This document shows, piece after piece, positions 1-8,337 of a stretch of 64,000 bases of DNA. Each line of letters begins with the position of its first letter. Position 1 is the first letter of the stretch. Origin of the DNA: Candidatus Laterigemmans baculatus. GTDB lineage: Bacteria; Planctomycetota; Planctomycetia; Pirellulales; Pirellulaceae. The notes under the pieces were generated by a model. The model saw only the letters and a program-made list of their open reading frames with translations. It was not told where the DNA came from and did no database searches. The DNA is taken from the NCBI RefSeq assembly GCF_010367455.1, contig NZ_WRPR01000042.1, positions 235,999 through 299,998 of the forward strand, read 5' to 3'. Both the position numbers and the translations under genes were made by a program.

Positions 1-96
1 GCGGGCATCGCAGGCTCTTGAGAAGTTGTTACGCTTAGGGCGTGCGGGCGGTCCGCACAAACTTTGATGGTACAGCTTTGAGTTGGTAGGTGAGAG

Positions 97-510
97 ATGA
101 ACGTTTTGCGGAATGCCATGCTGGGAGGATTGTTGGTTGCCGGTTTCGCGCTCCTCGCGCCGCAGGCGGCGACTGCGGGAGTCGGCCACGTCGTCGCCGA
201 GCCGGGGTGTGGTCTTGAGCCCGTCTGTGGGACCGAGCCCGTCTGTGGGACCGAACCCGTCTGCTGCCCCGAGCCGGTCTGCTGCACGCCTCCGCCGGTC
301 GAGGTCACGCTGTGCGTCGTCGATCCCTGCACCGGGTGCCCCTACAAGGTTTCGGTGTGCGTGCCGGCTTGCTGTGCGGGGGAAATTCCCTGCCTGGACG
401 GCTGGAAGAAGGGGATCTTCGGTCGCAAGGTGCTGACCTATAAATGGTCGTGCGGGCACTGCGTCGACGTGGTGATCACCAAGCACGGCCGGACGATCGT
501 TCGCGACTGA
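97..510 (+). CDS. Small cysteine-rich secreted protein, unknown family
   Basis: I do not recognise a family. The 137-residue product begins with a Sec signal peptide (basic start, hydrophobic core about residues 5-22, likely cut after APQAATA near 27). The mature part has 16 cysteines, several as CC pairs, and four EPVC units around residues 41-62 that come from an 18-base tandem DNA repeat. The last 35 residues lose the Cys/Pro bias and are basic (WKKGIFGRK, KHGRTIVRD). The ATG follows TAGGTGAG, a workable ribosome binding site. Exported Cys-rich composition suggests a disulfide-stabilised or metal-binding envelope protein, but this is inference. The gene lies alone, 90 bases before mutL on the same strand. 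Confidence 0.72.
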   Translation: MNVLRNAMLGGLLVAGFALLAPQAATAGVGHVVAEPGCGLEPVCGTEPVCGTEPVCCPEPVCCTPPPVEVTLCVVDPCTGCPYKVSVCVPACCAGEIPCLDGWKKGIFGRKVLTYKWSCGHCVDVVITKHGRTIVRD

Positions 511-600
511 TGCAGGAGGGGGTGGGCATGGTATGGTGAACGGACAGTCTCCTGCTGTTTCTAGCGAGACGGTCGCCTTTGCCTTCACGACATTTGTGCC

Positions 601-2736
601 ATGCCTGAAATCCGCCAACTCCCACCCAATCTGATCAACCAGATCGCCGCTGGCGAGGTCATCGAACGTCCCGCCTCGGTCGTCAAAGAGCTGTTGGAAA
701 ACAGCATCGACGCCGGGGCGCGACGGATCGAAGTGATGATCGAGAAGGGCGGTTCGGAGTTGATCCGGATCAGCGACGACGGTTGTGGGATGACCGCCGA
801 GCAGCTGCCGCTGGCGATCGCCAGCCACGCCACGAGCAAGCTCGGCGACGACGACGCGCTCTTCAATGTCCAAACGCTCGGGTTCCGAGGCGAGGCGCTG
901 GCGTCGATCGGTTCGGTCTCGCATCTGACCATCCGCAGCCGCACCGCCGAGAGCGAAGGGGGCGCGGAGATCGAAGTTCGCGGTGGCACCATCGATGGCC
1001 CGACCCCCTGCGGGTGTCCGGTGGGGACCGTGATGGAGATCCGCAACCTGTTCTTCAATACGCCGGTGCGGCGGAAGTTCATGCGGACGCCCCAGACCGA
1101 AATGGGGCACATCGTCGAGGCGTTCACGCGGATCGCCTTGGCCCATCCGGCGGTCCACATGACGATTCGCAGCGGCGGCCGGGAGCTGCATGACCTGCCG
1201 CCGACGACCAACTGGTCCGAGCGAATCGCGGCCTTCTTCGGGGGTGAGATCGCCGACTCGTTAATCGCCGTCAACAGCGACGACGGCCAGATTCGAGTCA
1301 GCGGCTACGTCTGCGACCCCTCGGTCAGCCGCGGCAACACCCGGATGCAGTATCTGATCCTCAACGGTCGCCACATCCGCGATCGCTCGCTCCAGCACGC
1401 CCTCGGCGAAGCCTACCGTGGGTTGTTGATGACCGGCCGCAGCCCGGTCTGCTTTTTGAAGCTGGAGCTGCCGGCCGAAATGGTCGACGTCAACGTGCAT
1501 CCCACGAAGCTGGAGGTGCGGTTTGCCGATGGCGGCCGAATCTACAGCCGCGTGCTGCAGACGCTGCGTCACAAGTTCCTGGCCTCCGACTTGACCATGC
1601 GGGTTGGTCCCTCCGGAGGCTCGTCGTCCACCGCCGCATCGGAATCCGATGGCTCGCCCTCAGCCACCGCGTCGCAGGCCGCCGCCAGCGACGCTCACCG
1701 GCTGCGCCCCGCGGCCGGCAATGGAAGCGTTCTGGGGCTCTCGCCAGCAGTCGAGGAAGCCCAGCGGCAGAGCGTCATCGAGTGGGCCCGGAGCGGCGGA
1801 AGCACGCCCGCCTTTCGCCCCTTCGGCGACCCCCGCACCTCCCAGCCCGTCCGCCGCCCCGAATTCGACGCCGCCCCACCCAGCTCAATCTCACCCAGCT
1901 CAATCTCAGCCGGCCCAACTTCAGCCGACGCAATCTCAACCGGCTCGGCGGCCCCCGACCCGGCGGCGGTCGCACCCTGGGAGCAGGACGAGGCGGTCGC
2001 TGGCAGCGATTCCGACGGCAGCGGTTCCGGCGGCAGCGATTCCGACAGCGGCCCAAAGATTCTCGACCACCAATCGCACACTCACCAATCGCACACTCAC
2101 CAGCCGCATGCCCACCAGCCGCATGCTGGGCCGCCGCTGAGCCACCTCGGCTACCAGATCCACGATCGCTACCTGGTCACCCAGGACGAGCGGGGGATGG
2201 TGGTCGTCGACCAGCACGCGCTGCACGAGCGGATCTTGTACGAGCGGATTCGCGAAAAAGTCCTCGGCGGATCGCTCGAAACCCAGCGGCTGCTAGTCCC
2301 CGAACCGGTCTCGCTGACCCCGGCCGAACGCAACTCGGCGCTCGACGCCAGCGAGCTGCTGGCGAAAGTCGGCATCGAAATTGAACCGTTCGGTGGCGAC
2401 AGCGTGCTGGTCCGCGGCTACCCGGCGATGCTGGCCAATCTGGGGCCGGCGGAAATGCTCCGGCAGGCCCTCGAGTCGCTGATCGCCGCGGGCAAAGATC
2501 CTGAGATTCGCGATCTGCTCGACCATCTCCTGCACACGATCGCTTGCAAGGCAGCGATCAAAGCGGGCGACCGATTGACCGCCGAAGAAGTGACCAGCCT
2601 GCTCGAACAACGAGAGATGTATCAGGACACCCACCACTGCCCGCACGGTCGACCGACTGCCCTGTTCTTCAGCCGCGATGAACTGGACCGCATGTTCGGA
2701 AGGCTCGGGCCAAGGGGCAGGGCAGGGAGTCGGTGA
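601..2736 (+). CDS. mutL: DNA mismatch repair protein MutL
   Basis: MutL links MutS mismatch recognition to strand incision. The 711-residue protein has the N-terminal GHKL ATPase with ELLENSIDAG, DDGCGM and GFRGEALASI motifs in the first 105 residues, then the transducer domain to about 335. A long Ala/Ser/Pro/Asp-rich linker (about 340-515) ends in a His-rich stretch made of four 15-base repeats (HQSHT twice, HQPHA twice). The C-terminal dimerisation domain carries DQHALHERILYE near residue 537, which fits the DQHA(X)2E(X)4E metal-binding motif of nicking MutL proteins, with ACKAAIKAGD and CPHGRP further on. It should therefore be an endonuclease-type MutL. The last 14 codons lie inside the first unit of a tandem repeat, so the C-terminal tail after MFGR is repeat-derived or was copied with the repeat. 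Confidence 0.97.
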   Translation: MPEIRQLPPNLINQIAAGEVIERPASVVKELLENSIDAGARRIEVMIEKGGSELIRISDDGCGMTAEQLPLAIASHATSKLGDDDALFNVQTLGFRGEALASIGSVSHLTIRSRTAESEGGAEIEVRGGTIDGPTPCGCPVGTVMEIRNLFFNTPVRRKFMRTPQTEMGHIVEAFTRIALAHPAVHMTIRSGGRELHDLPPTTNWSERIAAFFGGEIADSLIAVNSDDGQIRVSGYVCDPSVSRGNTRMQYLILNGRHIRDRSLQHALGEAYRGLLMTGRSPVCFLKLELPAEMVDVNVHPTKLEVRFADGGRIYSRVLQTLRHKFLASDLTMRVGPSGGSSSTAASESDGSPSATASQAAASDAHRLRPAAGNGSVLGLSPAVEEAQRQSVIEWARSGGSTPAFRPFGDPRTSQPVRRPEFDAAPPSSISPSSISAGPTSADAISTGSAAPDPAAVAPWEQDEAVAGSDSDGSGSGGSDSDSGPKILDHQSHTHQSHTHQPHAHQPHAGPPLSHLGYQIHDRYLVTQDERGMVVVDQHALHERILYERIREKVLGGSLETQRLLVPEPVSLTPAERNSALDASELLAKVGIEIEPFGGDSVLVRGYPAMLANLGPAEMLRQALESLIAAGKDPEIRDLLDHLLHTIACKAAIKAGDRLTAEEVTSLLEQREMYQDTHHCPHGRPTALFFSRDELDRMFGRLGPRGRAGSR

Positions 2737-3502
2737 AAGGTTTCAGGTTTCAGGTTTCAGGGGGGGTGGGCCACGGAAGGACACGGAAGGCCACGGAAAA
2801 GCAGGGAGAGGGGAAGGACCGCGGATAGCACGGAGAACGCGGATGAAAGGGGAATCCGAAAGCCACTAATCCGTGTATTCCATGGTTCACCTCCCCACCC
2901 CCCTTTCCGTGCTCTTCCGTGTCCGTCCGTGGCTCCCCCGCTCTCTTTCCGTGGCCTTCCGTATGTTCGGAAGGCTCGGGCCAAGGGGCAGGGCAGGGAG
3001 TCGGTGAAAGGTTTCAGGTTTCGGGTTTCAGGTTTCAGAGGGGGTGGGCCACGGAAGGACACGGAAGGCCACGGAAAAGCAGGGAGAGGGGAAGGACCGC
3101 GGATAGCACGGAGAACGCGGATGAAAGGGGAATCCGAAAGCCACTAATCCGTGTATTCCATGGTTCACCTCCCCACCCCCCTTTCCGTGCTCTTCCGTGT
3201 CCGTCCGGGGCTCCCCCGCTCTCTTTCCGTGGCCTTCCGTATGTTCGGAAGGCTCGGGCCAAGGGGCAGGGCAGGGAGTCGGTGAAAGGTTTCAGGTTTC
3301 AGAGGGTGGGCCACGGAAGGACACGGAAGGCCACGGAAAAGCAGGGAGAGGGGAAGGACCGCGGATAGCACGGAGAACGCGGATGAAAGGGGAATCCGAA
3401 AGCCACTAATCCGTGTATTCCATGGTTCACCTCCCCACCCCCATTTCCGTGCTCTTCCGTGTCCGTCCGTGGCTCCCCCGCTCTCTTTCCGTGGCCTTCC
3501 GT
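2692..3502. repeat. Three tandem copies of a 262-278 base unit (family H)
   Basis: Units run 2692-2962, 2963-3240 and 3241-3502 and are almost identical. Each starts with the final 45 bases of mutL (ATGTTCGGAAGGCTCGGG...), then a GGTTTCAG microsatellite whose copy number explains the length differences, then an imperfect palindrome. The palindrome is rich in CCACGGAAGGACACGGAA on the left and TTCCGTGTCCGTCCGTGG / TTCCGTGGCCTTCCGT on the right. Open frames across it are side effects of the repeat and are not called as genes. The stretch 2737-3547 contains nothing else that I can support. A diverged relative lies at 18938-19150. Confidence 0.9.
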
Positions 3503-3547
3503 GGCCTTCCGTGTCATTCCGTGGCCACCATCGCGGAGGGGGGTTCG

Positions 3548-5758
3548 ATGTGGATTTGGCGTGCTGTATGGCTCTCCGGTTGGTTCGGCTTGGCGGCTCT
3601 TTGGTCGGGGCCTGGCGTGAGTGCCGAGGAGGCTCGGCCGCCAGTCGAGGCGGTGGCCGCGGCGGAACCGGTGCCGACGGTCGCCGGTCGCGAACTGGCC
3701 GGCTGGGTGGCGGATCTCGAAAGCGAGCAGCGCGTCGTTCGGCTCCGCGCCGTCCGCTCGCTGGCTCCGTTTGGCTCGGCAGCCGGCGAGCCGCTGCGGG
3801 GAGTACTCGAATCGGAAGATCCCGCCGTCCGCTATCTGGCGGCGATCGACCTGGGGCGGCTCGGCGGCGAACCGCTCGAGGCCTCGGTTGAGCGATTGAA
3901 GTCGCTTCGGGACGACCCGCATCCGGCAGTGCAAATGGCAGCCGCGTTTGCCCTCTGCCGGAGCGGCAATCGCGAGGGAAATCTCGACTTGTTGGTCGAG
4001 CGACTCGACGATCCCGAGCGGGCCATGGCCTGCTCTGCCGCCCAGCTGCTCGAGCAACTCGACCCGCTACCCGAAGAGGCGGCCGCGGCGGTGCGGGAAG
4101 CGAAGCAGCGGGAGTGGGACGCCATCGAGGCTCGTCAATTTGCCGAGGCGGAAGAGGGGAGCGAGGGAGAAGGCCGCGGCGGTACTGAAACGCTTGGCGG
4201 CGAACCGAGCGCTTCGCCGGCTGTCGACCCCACCGATCAATTCCTGTTTCGCCGCCCCCAATCCCAGCCGCTCCAGGCGGGAAAGGACCATCCGAACGTT
4301 TTGTGGATGGTTGCCACCGACCTCTCGCCGGAGCTCGGCTGCTACGGGGATGCCGAGGCCCGAACGCCCCACCTCGATCAGCTGGCCAGCGAGGGGCTGC
4401 GATTCGACCGCGCCCATGCTCCGGCCGGTACCGGGGCAGTGGTCCGCAGCGGAATGTTCACAGGGGTCTCGCCGCTGAGCCTCGGCAGTCAGAACGAGCC
4501 GAGCCGGATCGTGCCGCCGCACGAGGTGCGTCACGCCGGAGAGCTGTTTCGCGCCGCCGGTTACTACTGCACCCATCGCGGCGTGGGCGCTCTGCCGTTC
4601 GAGAATCCCTCGACCGCTTGGGATCGGCAGGGAAGCGAGCATGCCGATTGGCGGGAGCGAGACCAGGCGACGCAGCCGTTCTTTGCCGTCGTCGAGCTCT
4701 CTGGTTCCGAGCCCATCGGGCCGATTGATCCCATCGAGCCACCGACCGCCGAGCCACCGACCGCCGAGCCGCCAGCCGCTGCCCCACCCGCTGACGGCGA
4801 TGTGCCTCTGCTGTATGCCGCCACCGCCGAAGAACGCGGCCAGTGGGCGCGGTACCGGGCTCGCGTCGCCCGAATCGATCGCCAGGTCGGCGAGTTGCTC
4901 GAGCGGCTCGCCGAGGACGGGCTCGAGGAACACACGCTGGTCGTGTTTACCAGCGTTTCGGGGCGGGGGCTGCCGGGGGGTTCGGTCTGGCTTGTCGAGA
5001 GCGCGACGCGGATTCCGCTGATCGTCCGCTGGCCTGCGGCGTTGCCGGGCGGACGCGTCCGGAAGGATTTGGTCAGCCTGCTCGATCTGCTGCCGACGAT
5101 GCTCGCCGCCGCCGGCCTGCGGGAGCCCCAATCGCTGGGCGGGGACCAGTCACCGCGGGAGAGTTCGTTGCTGCAGGGGCGGAGGCTGCTCGTCGAGCGG
5201 TCCGCAGCGGAACCGGCTTATCTGTTTTTTCACCGCGACCGGGTCCGAGGCGACGTGGATCTTCAGCGGGCGGCCCGCGATCGCCGCTGGAAGTATCTCC
5301 GCAACTACGAGCCGTCGAAGCCGTACACCGCTCACCCGTGGCTGAGCCGCAAGCCGATCGAGGAGCTGTATGATTGCCAAAAGGACCCGGAGGAGGCGGA
5401 GAACTTGGCCGAGCGACCCCAGTATGCCGAGCGGCTGGGGCGGATGCGGCGGGCGACTGAGCAGTGGCAGCAGGAGGTGGGGGATCAGGGACTGGTCCCC
5501 GAGGCGGTGCTGATGCACGAGCAGCGGCCCGGTGGACGATTTGAGCGGACCGCTCCGCCGGTGATCCGCCGCAGCGGTTCAACGGTTCTGATGTACTGCA
5601 CGACCGATGGTGCTGCGATTGCCTACCGCACGCGCTCCGAGGGTGAATGGTCGCGATGGAGACTGTATGTCGACGGGCTGAAGCTCGACGAAACGGAGCG
5701 TGTGGAAGCAAAAGCGGTCCGTATGGGCTATCGGGAGAGCAAAATCGCGCGGAATTGA
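3548..5758 (+). CDS. HEAT-repeat / sulfatase-like protein lacking catalytic residues
   Basis: Exported 736-residue protein. The ATG at 3548 is chosen over an upstream in-frame start at 3413 because it has GGAGGGGGG just before it and begins a signal peptide (MWIWRAVWLSGWFGLAALW, cut near GVSA); 3413 lies in repeat DNA. Residues about 40-200 form HEAT-like alpha repeats. Residues about 250-650 have the arylsulfatase fold signature (NVLWMVATD, LGCYGD, RIPLIVRWP, ELYDCQKDPEEAENLA). The C-terminus from about 665 resembles a CHB_HEX_C-type beta domain. Catalytic positions are lost: the C-x-P-S-R site reads G296-A-V-V-R300, the first metal DD is TD (257-258), and the usual SDHG is S-V-S-G (469-472). 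It is probably a non-catalytic sulfatase-fold binding protein, which is inference. Confidence 0.88.
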   Translation: MWIWRAVWLSGWFGLAALWSGPGVSAEEARPPVEAVAAAEPVPTVAGRELAGWVADLESEQRVVRLRAVRSLAPFGSAAGEPLRGVLESEDPAVRYLAAIDLGRLGGEPLEASVERLKSLRDDPHPAVQMAAAFALCRSGNREGNLDLLVERLDDPERAMACSAAQLLEQLDPLPEEAAAAVREAKQREWDAIEARQFAEAEEGSEGEGRGGTETLGGEPSASPAVDPTDQFLFRRPQSQPLQAGKDHPNVLWMVATDLSPELGCYGDAEARTPHLDQLASEGLRFDRAHAPAGTGAVVRSGMFTGVSPLSLGSQNEPSRIVPPHEVRHAGELFRAAGYYCTHRGVGALPFENPSTAWDRQGSEHADWRERDQATQPFFAVVELSGSEPIGPIDPIEPPTAEPPTAEPPAAAPPADGDVPLLYAATAEERGQWARYRARVARIDRQVGELLERLAEDGLEEHTLVVFTSVSGRGLPGGSVWLVESATRIPLIVRWPAALPGGRVRKDLVSLLDLLPTMLAAAGLREPQSLGGDQSPRESSLLQGRRLLVERSAAEPAYLFFHRDRVRGDVDLQRAARDRRWKYLRNYEPSKPYTAHPWLSRKPIEELYDCQKDPEEAENLAERPQYAERLGRMRRATEQWQQEVGDQGLVPEAVLMHEQRPGGRFERTAPPVIRRSGSTVLMYCTTDGAAIAYRTRSEGEWSRWRLYVDGLKLDETERVEAKAVRMGYRESKIARN

Positions 5759-6052
5759 GAAAATTGTGTGGGGTGGGTTTTCTCCCCTAAGGGATCGGTT
5801 GGCGAGCCTTTTGACTGCCGTGGTTTGGGAAAACTGGGGCGGGCAAGGCAAGAGGGGGTTGCCAATTTCCCAATTCATCTTTTCCTGCTCCGCCGATCGA
5901 GTATTTTGAGTAAATAGCTTGCGCAATGGCGCTTCAATCGCCACTGCGCTCGCGCGGTTCGGGAGACTTCCTGATGGCGATTCGCGGCGCTTGCAGGGGA
6001 GAGTCGAGGGCCGCTTCCATTTCCTGTTCGGATCCATTGGGGAACCTTGTTT

Positions 6053-7078
6053 ATGACCAAGTGCAAGCTCGAATACATCTGGCTCGATGGTTATCAGCCG
6101 ACGCAGAGCCTTCGCAGCAAGACCAAGATCGTTGACAATTTCAGCGGCAAATACGAAGACGCCCCGATGTGGTCTTTCGACGGTTCGAGCACGGCGCAGG
6201 CCCCCGGCGGGTCGAGCGATTGTCTGCTCAAGCCGGTCGCCTGCTTCCCCGATCCGGGCCGTCTGGGGACCGGGTTCCTGGTGATGTGCGAAGTGCTCAA
6301 CGCCGATGGGACGCCGCACCGCACCAACGGCCGGGCCACGATCCAGGATCGCGACGACGACTTCTGGTTTGGCTTTGAGCAGGAATACACGATCTGGGAT
6401 CCGGAGACGAACAAGCCGGTCGGGTTCCCGCAGGAGGGTTACCCGGGGCCCCAGGGTCCGTACTACTGCTCGGTCGGTTCGGGCAAAGCGGTTGGCCGCG
6501 AGATCGTCGAAGAGCATCTCGAATTGTGCCTCGAAGCTGGGCTGAACGTCGAAGGCATCAACGCCGAAGTGATGATGGGCCAGTGGGAGTTCCAGATTTT
6601 CTCCAAGAGCGCCGAGAACGCTGGCGACCAGGTCTGGGTGGCTCGCTACCTGCTCGAGCGGACCGCCGAGGCGCATGGGCTGGTGATCAACTGGCACTGC
6701 AAGCCGGTCAAGGGTGACTGGAACGGCAGCGGGATGCACGCCAACTTCAGCAACACCACGCTGCGGACCTGCGGCAGCCGCGAGGTTTACGAAGCGATCT
6801 GCCAGGCCTTCCAGCCGCGGATCAAGGAGCACATCGACGTCTACGGTGCGGACAACGAGCAGCGTCTGACCGGTCTGCACGAGACGCAGTCGATCGACAA
6901 GTTCAGCTACGGGGTGAGCGACCGCGGGGCATCGATCCGGATTCCGATCGGGACGGTCGAGAACGGTTGGAAGGGTTGGCTGGAAGATCGCCGTCCCGCC
7001 TCCAACGCCGACCCCTACATGGTGGCCTCGGCGATCATTTCTACGGTAAAATCAGCGAAGTTGCCGGTCACCGCCTAA
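6053..7078 (+). CDS. glnA: Glutamine synthetase, GSII (type II) family
   Basis: Catalyses ATP-dependent condensation of glutamate and ammonia in the cytoplasm. The 341-residue length and motifs (beta-grasp WSFDGSSTAQAPG near the start, GFEQEYTIWD, EVMMGQWEFQ, GSGMHANFSN, RGASIRIP) match the short type II enzymes common in eukaryotes rather than the roughly 470-residue GSI of most bacteria. The ATG at 6053 has GGGGAA eight bases upstream; the TTG at 6047 is too close to it. The 294-base leader (5759-6052) has no gene and I could not find a convincing sigma-54 promoter in it. The gene is monocistronic, with a strong terminator 33 bases after the stop. GSI-type Tyr adenylylation control is not expected in this family. 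Confidence 0.95.
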   Translation: MTKCKLEYIWLDGYQPTQSLRSKTKIVDNFSGKYEDAPMWSFDGSSTAQAPGGSSDCLLKPVACFPDPGRLGTGFLVMCEVLNADGTPHRTNGRATIQDRDDDFWFGFEQEYTIWDPETNKPVGFPQEGYPGPQGPYYCSVGSGKAVGREIVEEHLELCLEAGLNVEGINAEVMMGQWEFQIFSKSAENAGDQVWVARYLLERTAEAHGLVINWHCKPVKGDWNGSGMHANFSNTTLRTCGSREVYEAICQAFQPRIKEHIDVYGADNEQRLTGLHETQSIDKFSYGVSDRGASIRIPIGTVENGWKGWLEDRRPASNADPYMVASAIISTVKSAKLPVTA

Positions 7079-7110
7079 CGGTGCTGATGGGCCTTCACTA
7101 GCGTGCTCGG

Positions 7111-7147
7111 GGCTCGGTGACCCTTCCCGGTCACCGAGCCTTTTTTT
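7111..7147 (+). terminator. Rho-independent terminator of glnA
   Basis: Perfect 12-bp stem GGCTCGGTGACC (7111-7122) / GGTCACCGAGCC (7129-7140) with a 6-base loop, followed directly by seven T (7141-7147). Confidence 0.92.
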
Positions 7148-7170
7148 CGTTTGATGGGAGCCCCCTCCGC

Positions 7171-8178
7171 ATGTCGATGACCCCTGAAGGCTACCCTGAA
7201 ATCATCCTCTCCGGGACCGATCCCGATCTCCCCACCGAGCCCGCCTGGGGGCTGGCCAAATACGCCAACTTTCGCGAGATGGCGCGGGGCGGCAACGCGA
7301 TCTTGCGGTCCTGCTGGGATCCGATCATCGGCCGCACGATCGCCGTCAAGACGCTGCAGCCGCAGGCGATGCTCGACCGCCACGAACGCCGCCGCTTTCT
7401 CCGCGAGGCCCGCGTTACCGCCCAGCTGCAGCACCCTAACACGGTCCCGGTCTACGAGATCGGGGACGACCCGCAGGAAGGCGTCTACTTCACGATGAAA
7501 CGGATCTCGGGGGAGAACTTCTTCGAGGTCCTCAAGCGACTGGCCCGCCACGACGAAGCGACCGAAGCCGCCTTTCCCGTCTCTCGGCGGCTGGAGATCG
7601 TCGTCGAACTCTGCCAAGCCCTCAGCTACGCCCATGCTCGCGGGGTGATCCACCGCGACGTCAAACCCGAAAACATCTGGGTGGGTAACTTCGGCGAAGT
7701 GATCCTACTCGACTGGGGAGTGGCGAAGGTTTGGGGACACGCCGACGATAATGAACCGGTACGGCAGAGCACCTTGGCCCAGCCGCTCGAAGACACCACG
7801 CAGCTGCGGACGTTGACGATGGGAGGCCAGCGGCCGGGAACGCCGCTGTACATGTCTCCCGAGCAGGTCGAGGGGAAGCGGGCGATCGACGAGCGGACCG
7901 ACGTCTTCAGCGTCGGCGTGGTGCTCTACGAGATGCTGGCGATCCGCGAGCCGTTCCGGGGAGCCAACATCGACGAAACGTTTAACAACATCCTTCACAA
8001 CGATCCGACTCCGCCGAGCGAGCGTTCGCCCGATCGCCACGTGCCGCCACAGCTCGAGGCGGTGCTGATGCGGGCCCTGCGGAAAAAGCCTGGCGAGCGA
8101 CAGCAATCGATGCGAGAGCTGATCGGCGACCTCCGCGAGGCGGCGCTGACGATCGATGAATTGCCCGAGTCCCGGTGA
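7171..8178 (+). CDS. Serine/threonine protein kinase (planctomycete DWG type)
   Basis: Cytosolic 335-residue Hanks-type kinase with no transmembrane segment or sensor domain. Visible motifs are IAVKTL (ATP-binding Lys), an E in the C helix region (FLREARV), HRDVKPEN catalytic loop, DWG where most kinases have [13 protein letters not shown] activation segment end, and [14 protein letters not shown]. The glycine loop is poor ([13 protein letters not shown]). The ATG at 7171 is preceded by GGGAG; an in-frame GTG at 7117 lies inside the glnA terminator and is rejected. DWG is common in planctomycete kinases. Substrates cannot be told from sequence. It follows glnA on the same strand, but the terminator separates the transcripts. 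Confidence 0.92.
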   Translation: MSMTPEGYPEIILSGTDPDLPTEPAWGLAKYANFREMARGGNAILRSCWDPIIGRTIAVKTLQPQAMLDRHERRRFLREARVTAQLQHPNTVPVYEIGDDPQEGVYFTMKRISGENFFEVLKRLARHDEATEAAFPVSRRLEIVVELCQALSYAHARGVIHRDVKPENIWVGNFGEVILLDWGVAKVWGHADDNEPVRQSTLAQPLEDTTQLRTLTMGGQRPGTPLYMSPEQVEGKRAIDERTDVFSVGVVLYEMLAIREPFRGANIDETFNNILHNDPTPPSERSPDRHVPPQLEAVLMRALRKKPGERQQSMRELIGDLREAALTIDELPESR

Positions 8179-8202
8179 TCCGGAGAGTGCACGATCAGTG
8201 AT

Positions 8203-8275
8203 ATCAGCCGCCACGCGCTAGCGTCCGGTTTTCCCGCGTTTTTCGGAAACCGGGGGCTAGCGCCCGGCGGCTGAT
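8203..8275. repeat. Intergenic palindrome, family A (copy 1)
   Basis: Imperfect inverted repeat of about 73 bases. Its left arm starts ATCAGCCGCCACGCGCTAGC and its right arm ends GGGGGCTAGCGCCCGGCGG plus CTGAT; both arms hold a GCTAG core. It lies between the kinase and asnB. Related copies are at 35904-35976, 41272-41344 and, truncated, 45624-45682. Confidence 0.85.
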
Positions 8276-8337
8276 CGGATCTTGGGGCGAGAGGCCCTGA
8301 TCCTGAATAAGGCCCCGTTTCCACAGTTAGGCGTTGC

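Noticed and set aside
512..560. Possible terminator between the Cys-rich protein gene and mutL (GCAGGAG / CTCCTGC)
   Set aside because: The 7-bp stem has a 30-base loop and only TGTTT after it, too weak to call.
2757..3412. Several open frames of 60-150 codons in the triplicated region
   Set aside because: They repeat with the DNA units, occur on both strands and have low-complexity composition without start signals.
5759..6052. Possible sigma-54 promoter or riboswitch upstream of glnA
   Set aside because: No TGGCAC-N5-TTGC match and no recognisable glutamine riboswitch core were found by eye.
7117..7170. Upstream in-frame GTG start for the protein kinase
   Set aside because: It lies within the stem of the glnA terminator and has no ribosome binding site; ATG 7171 is better.
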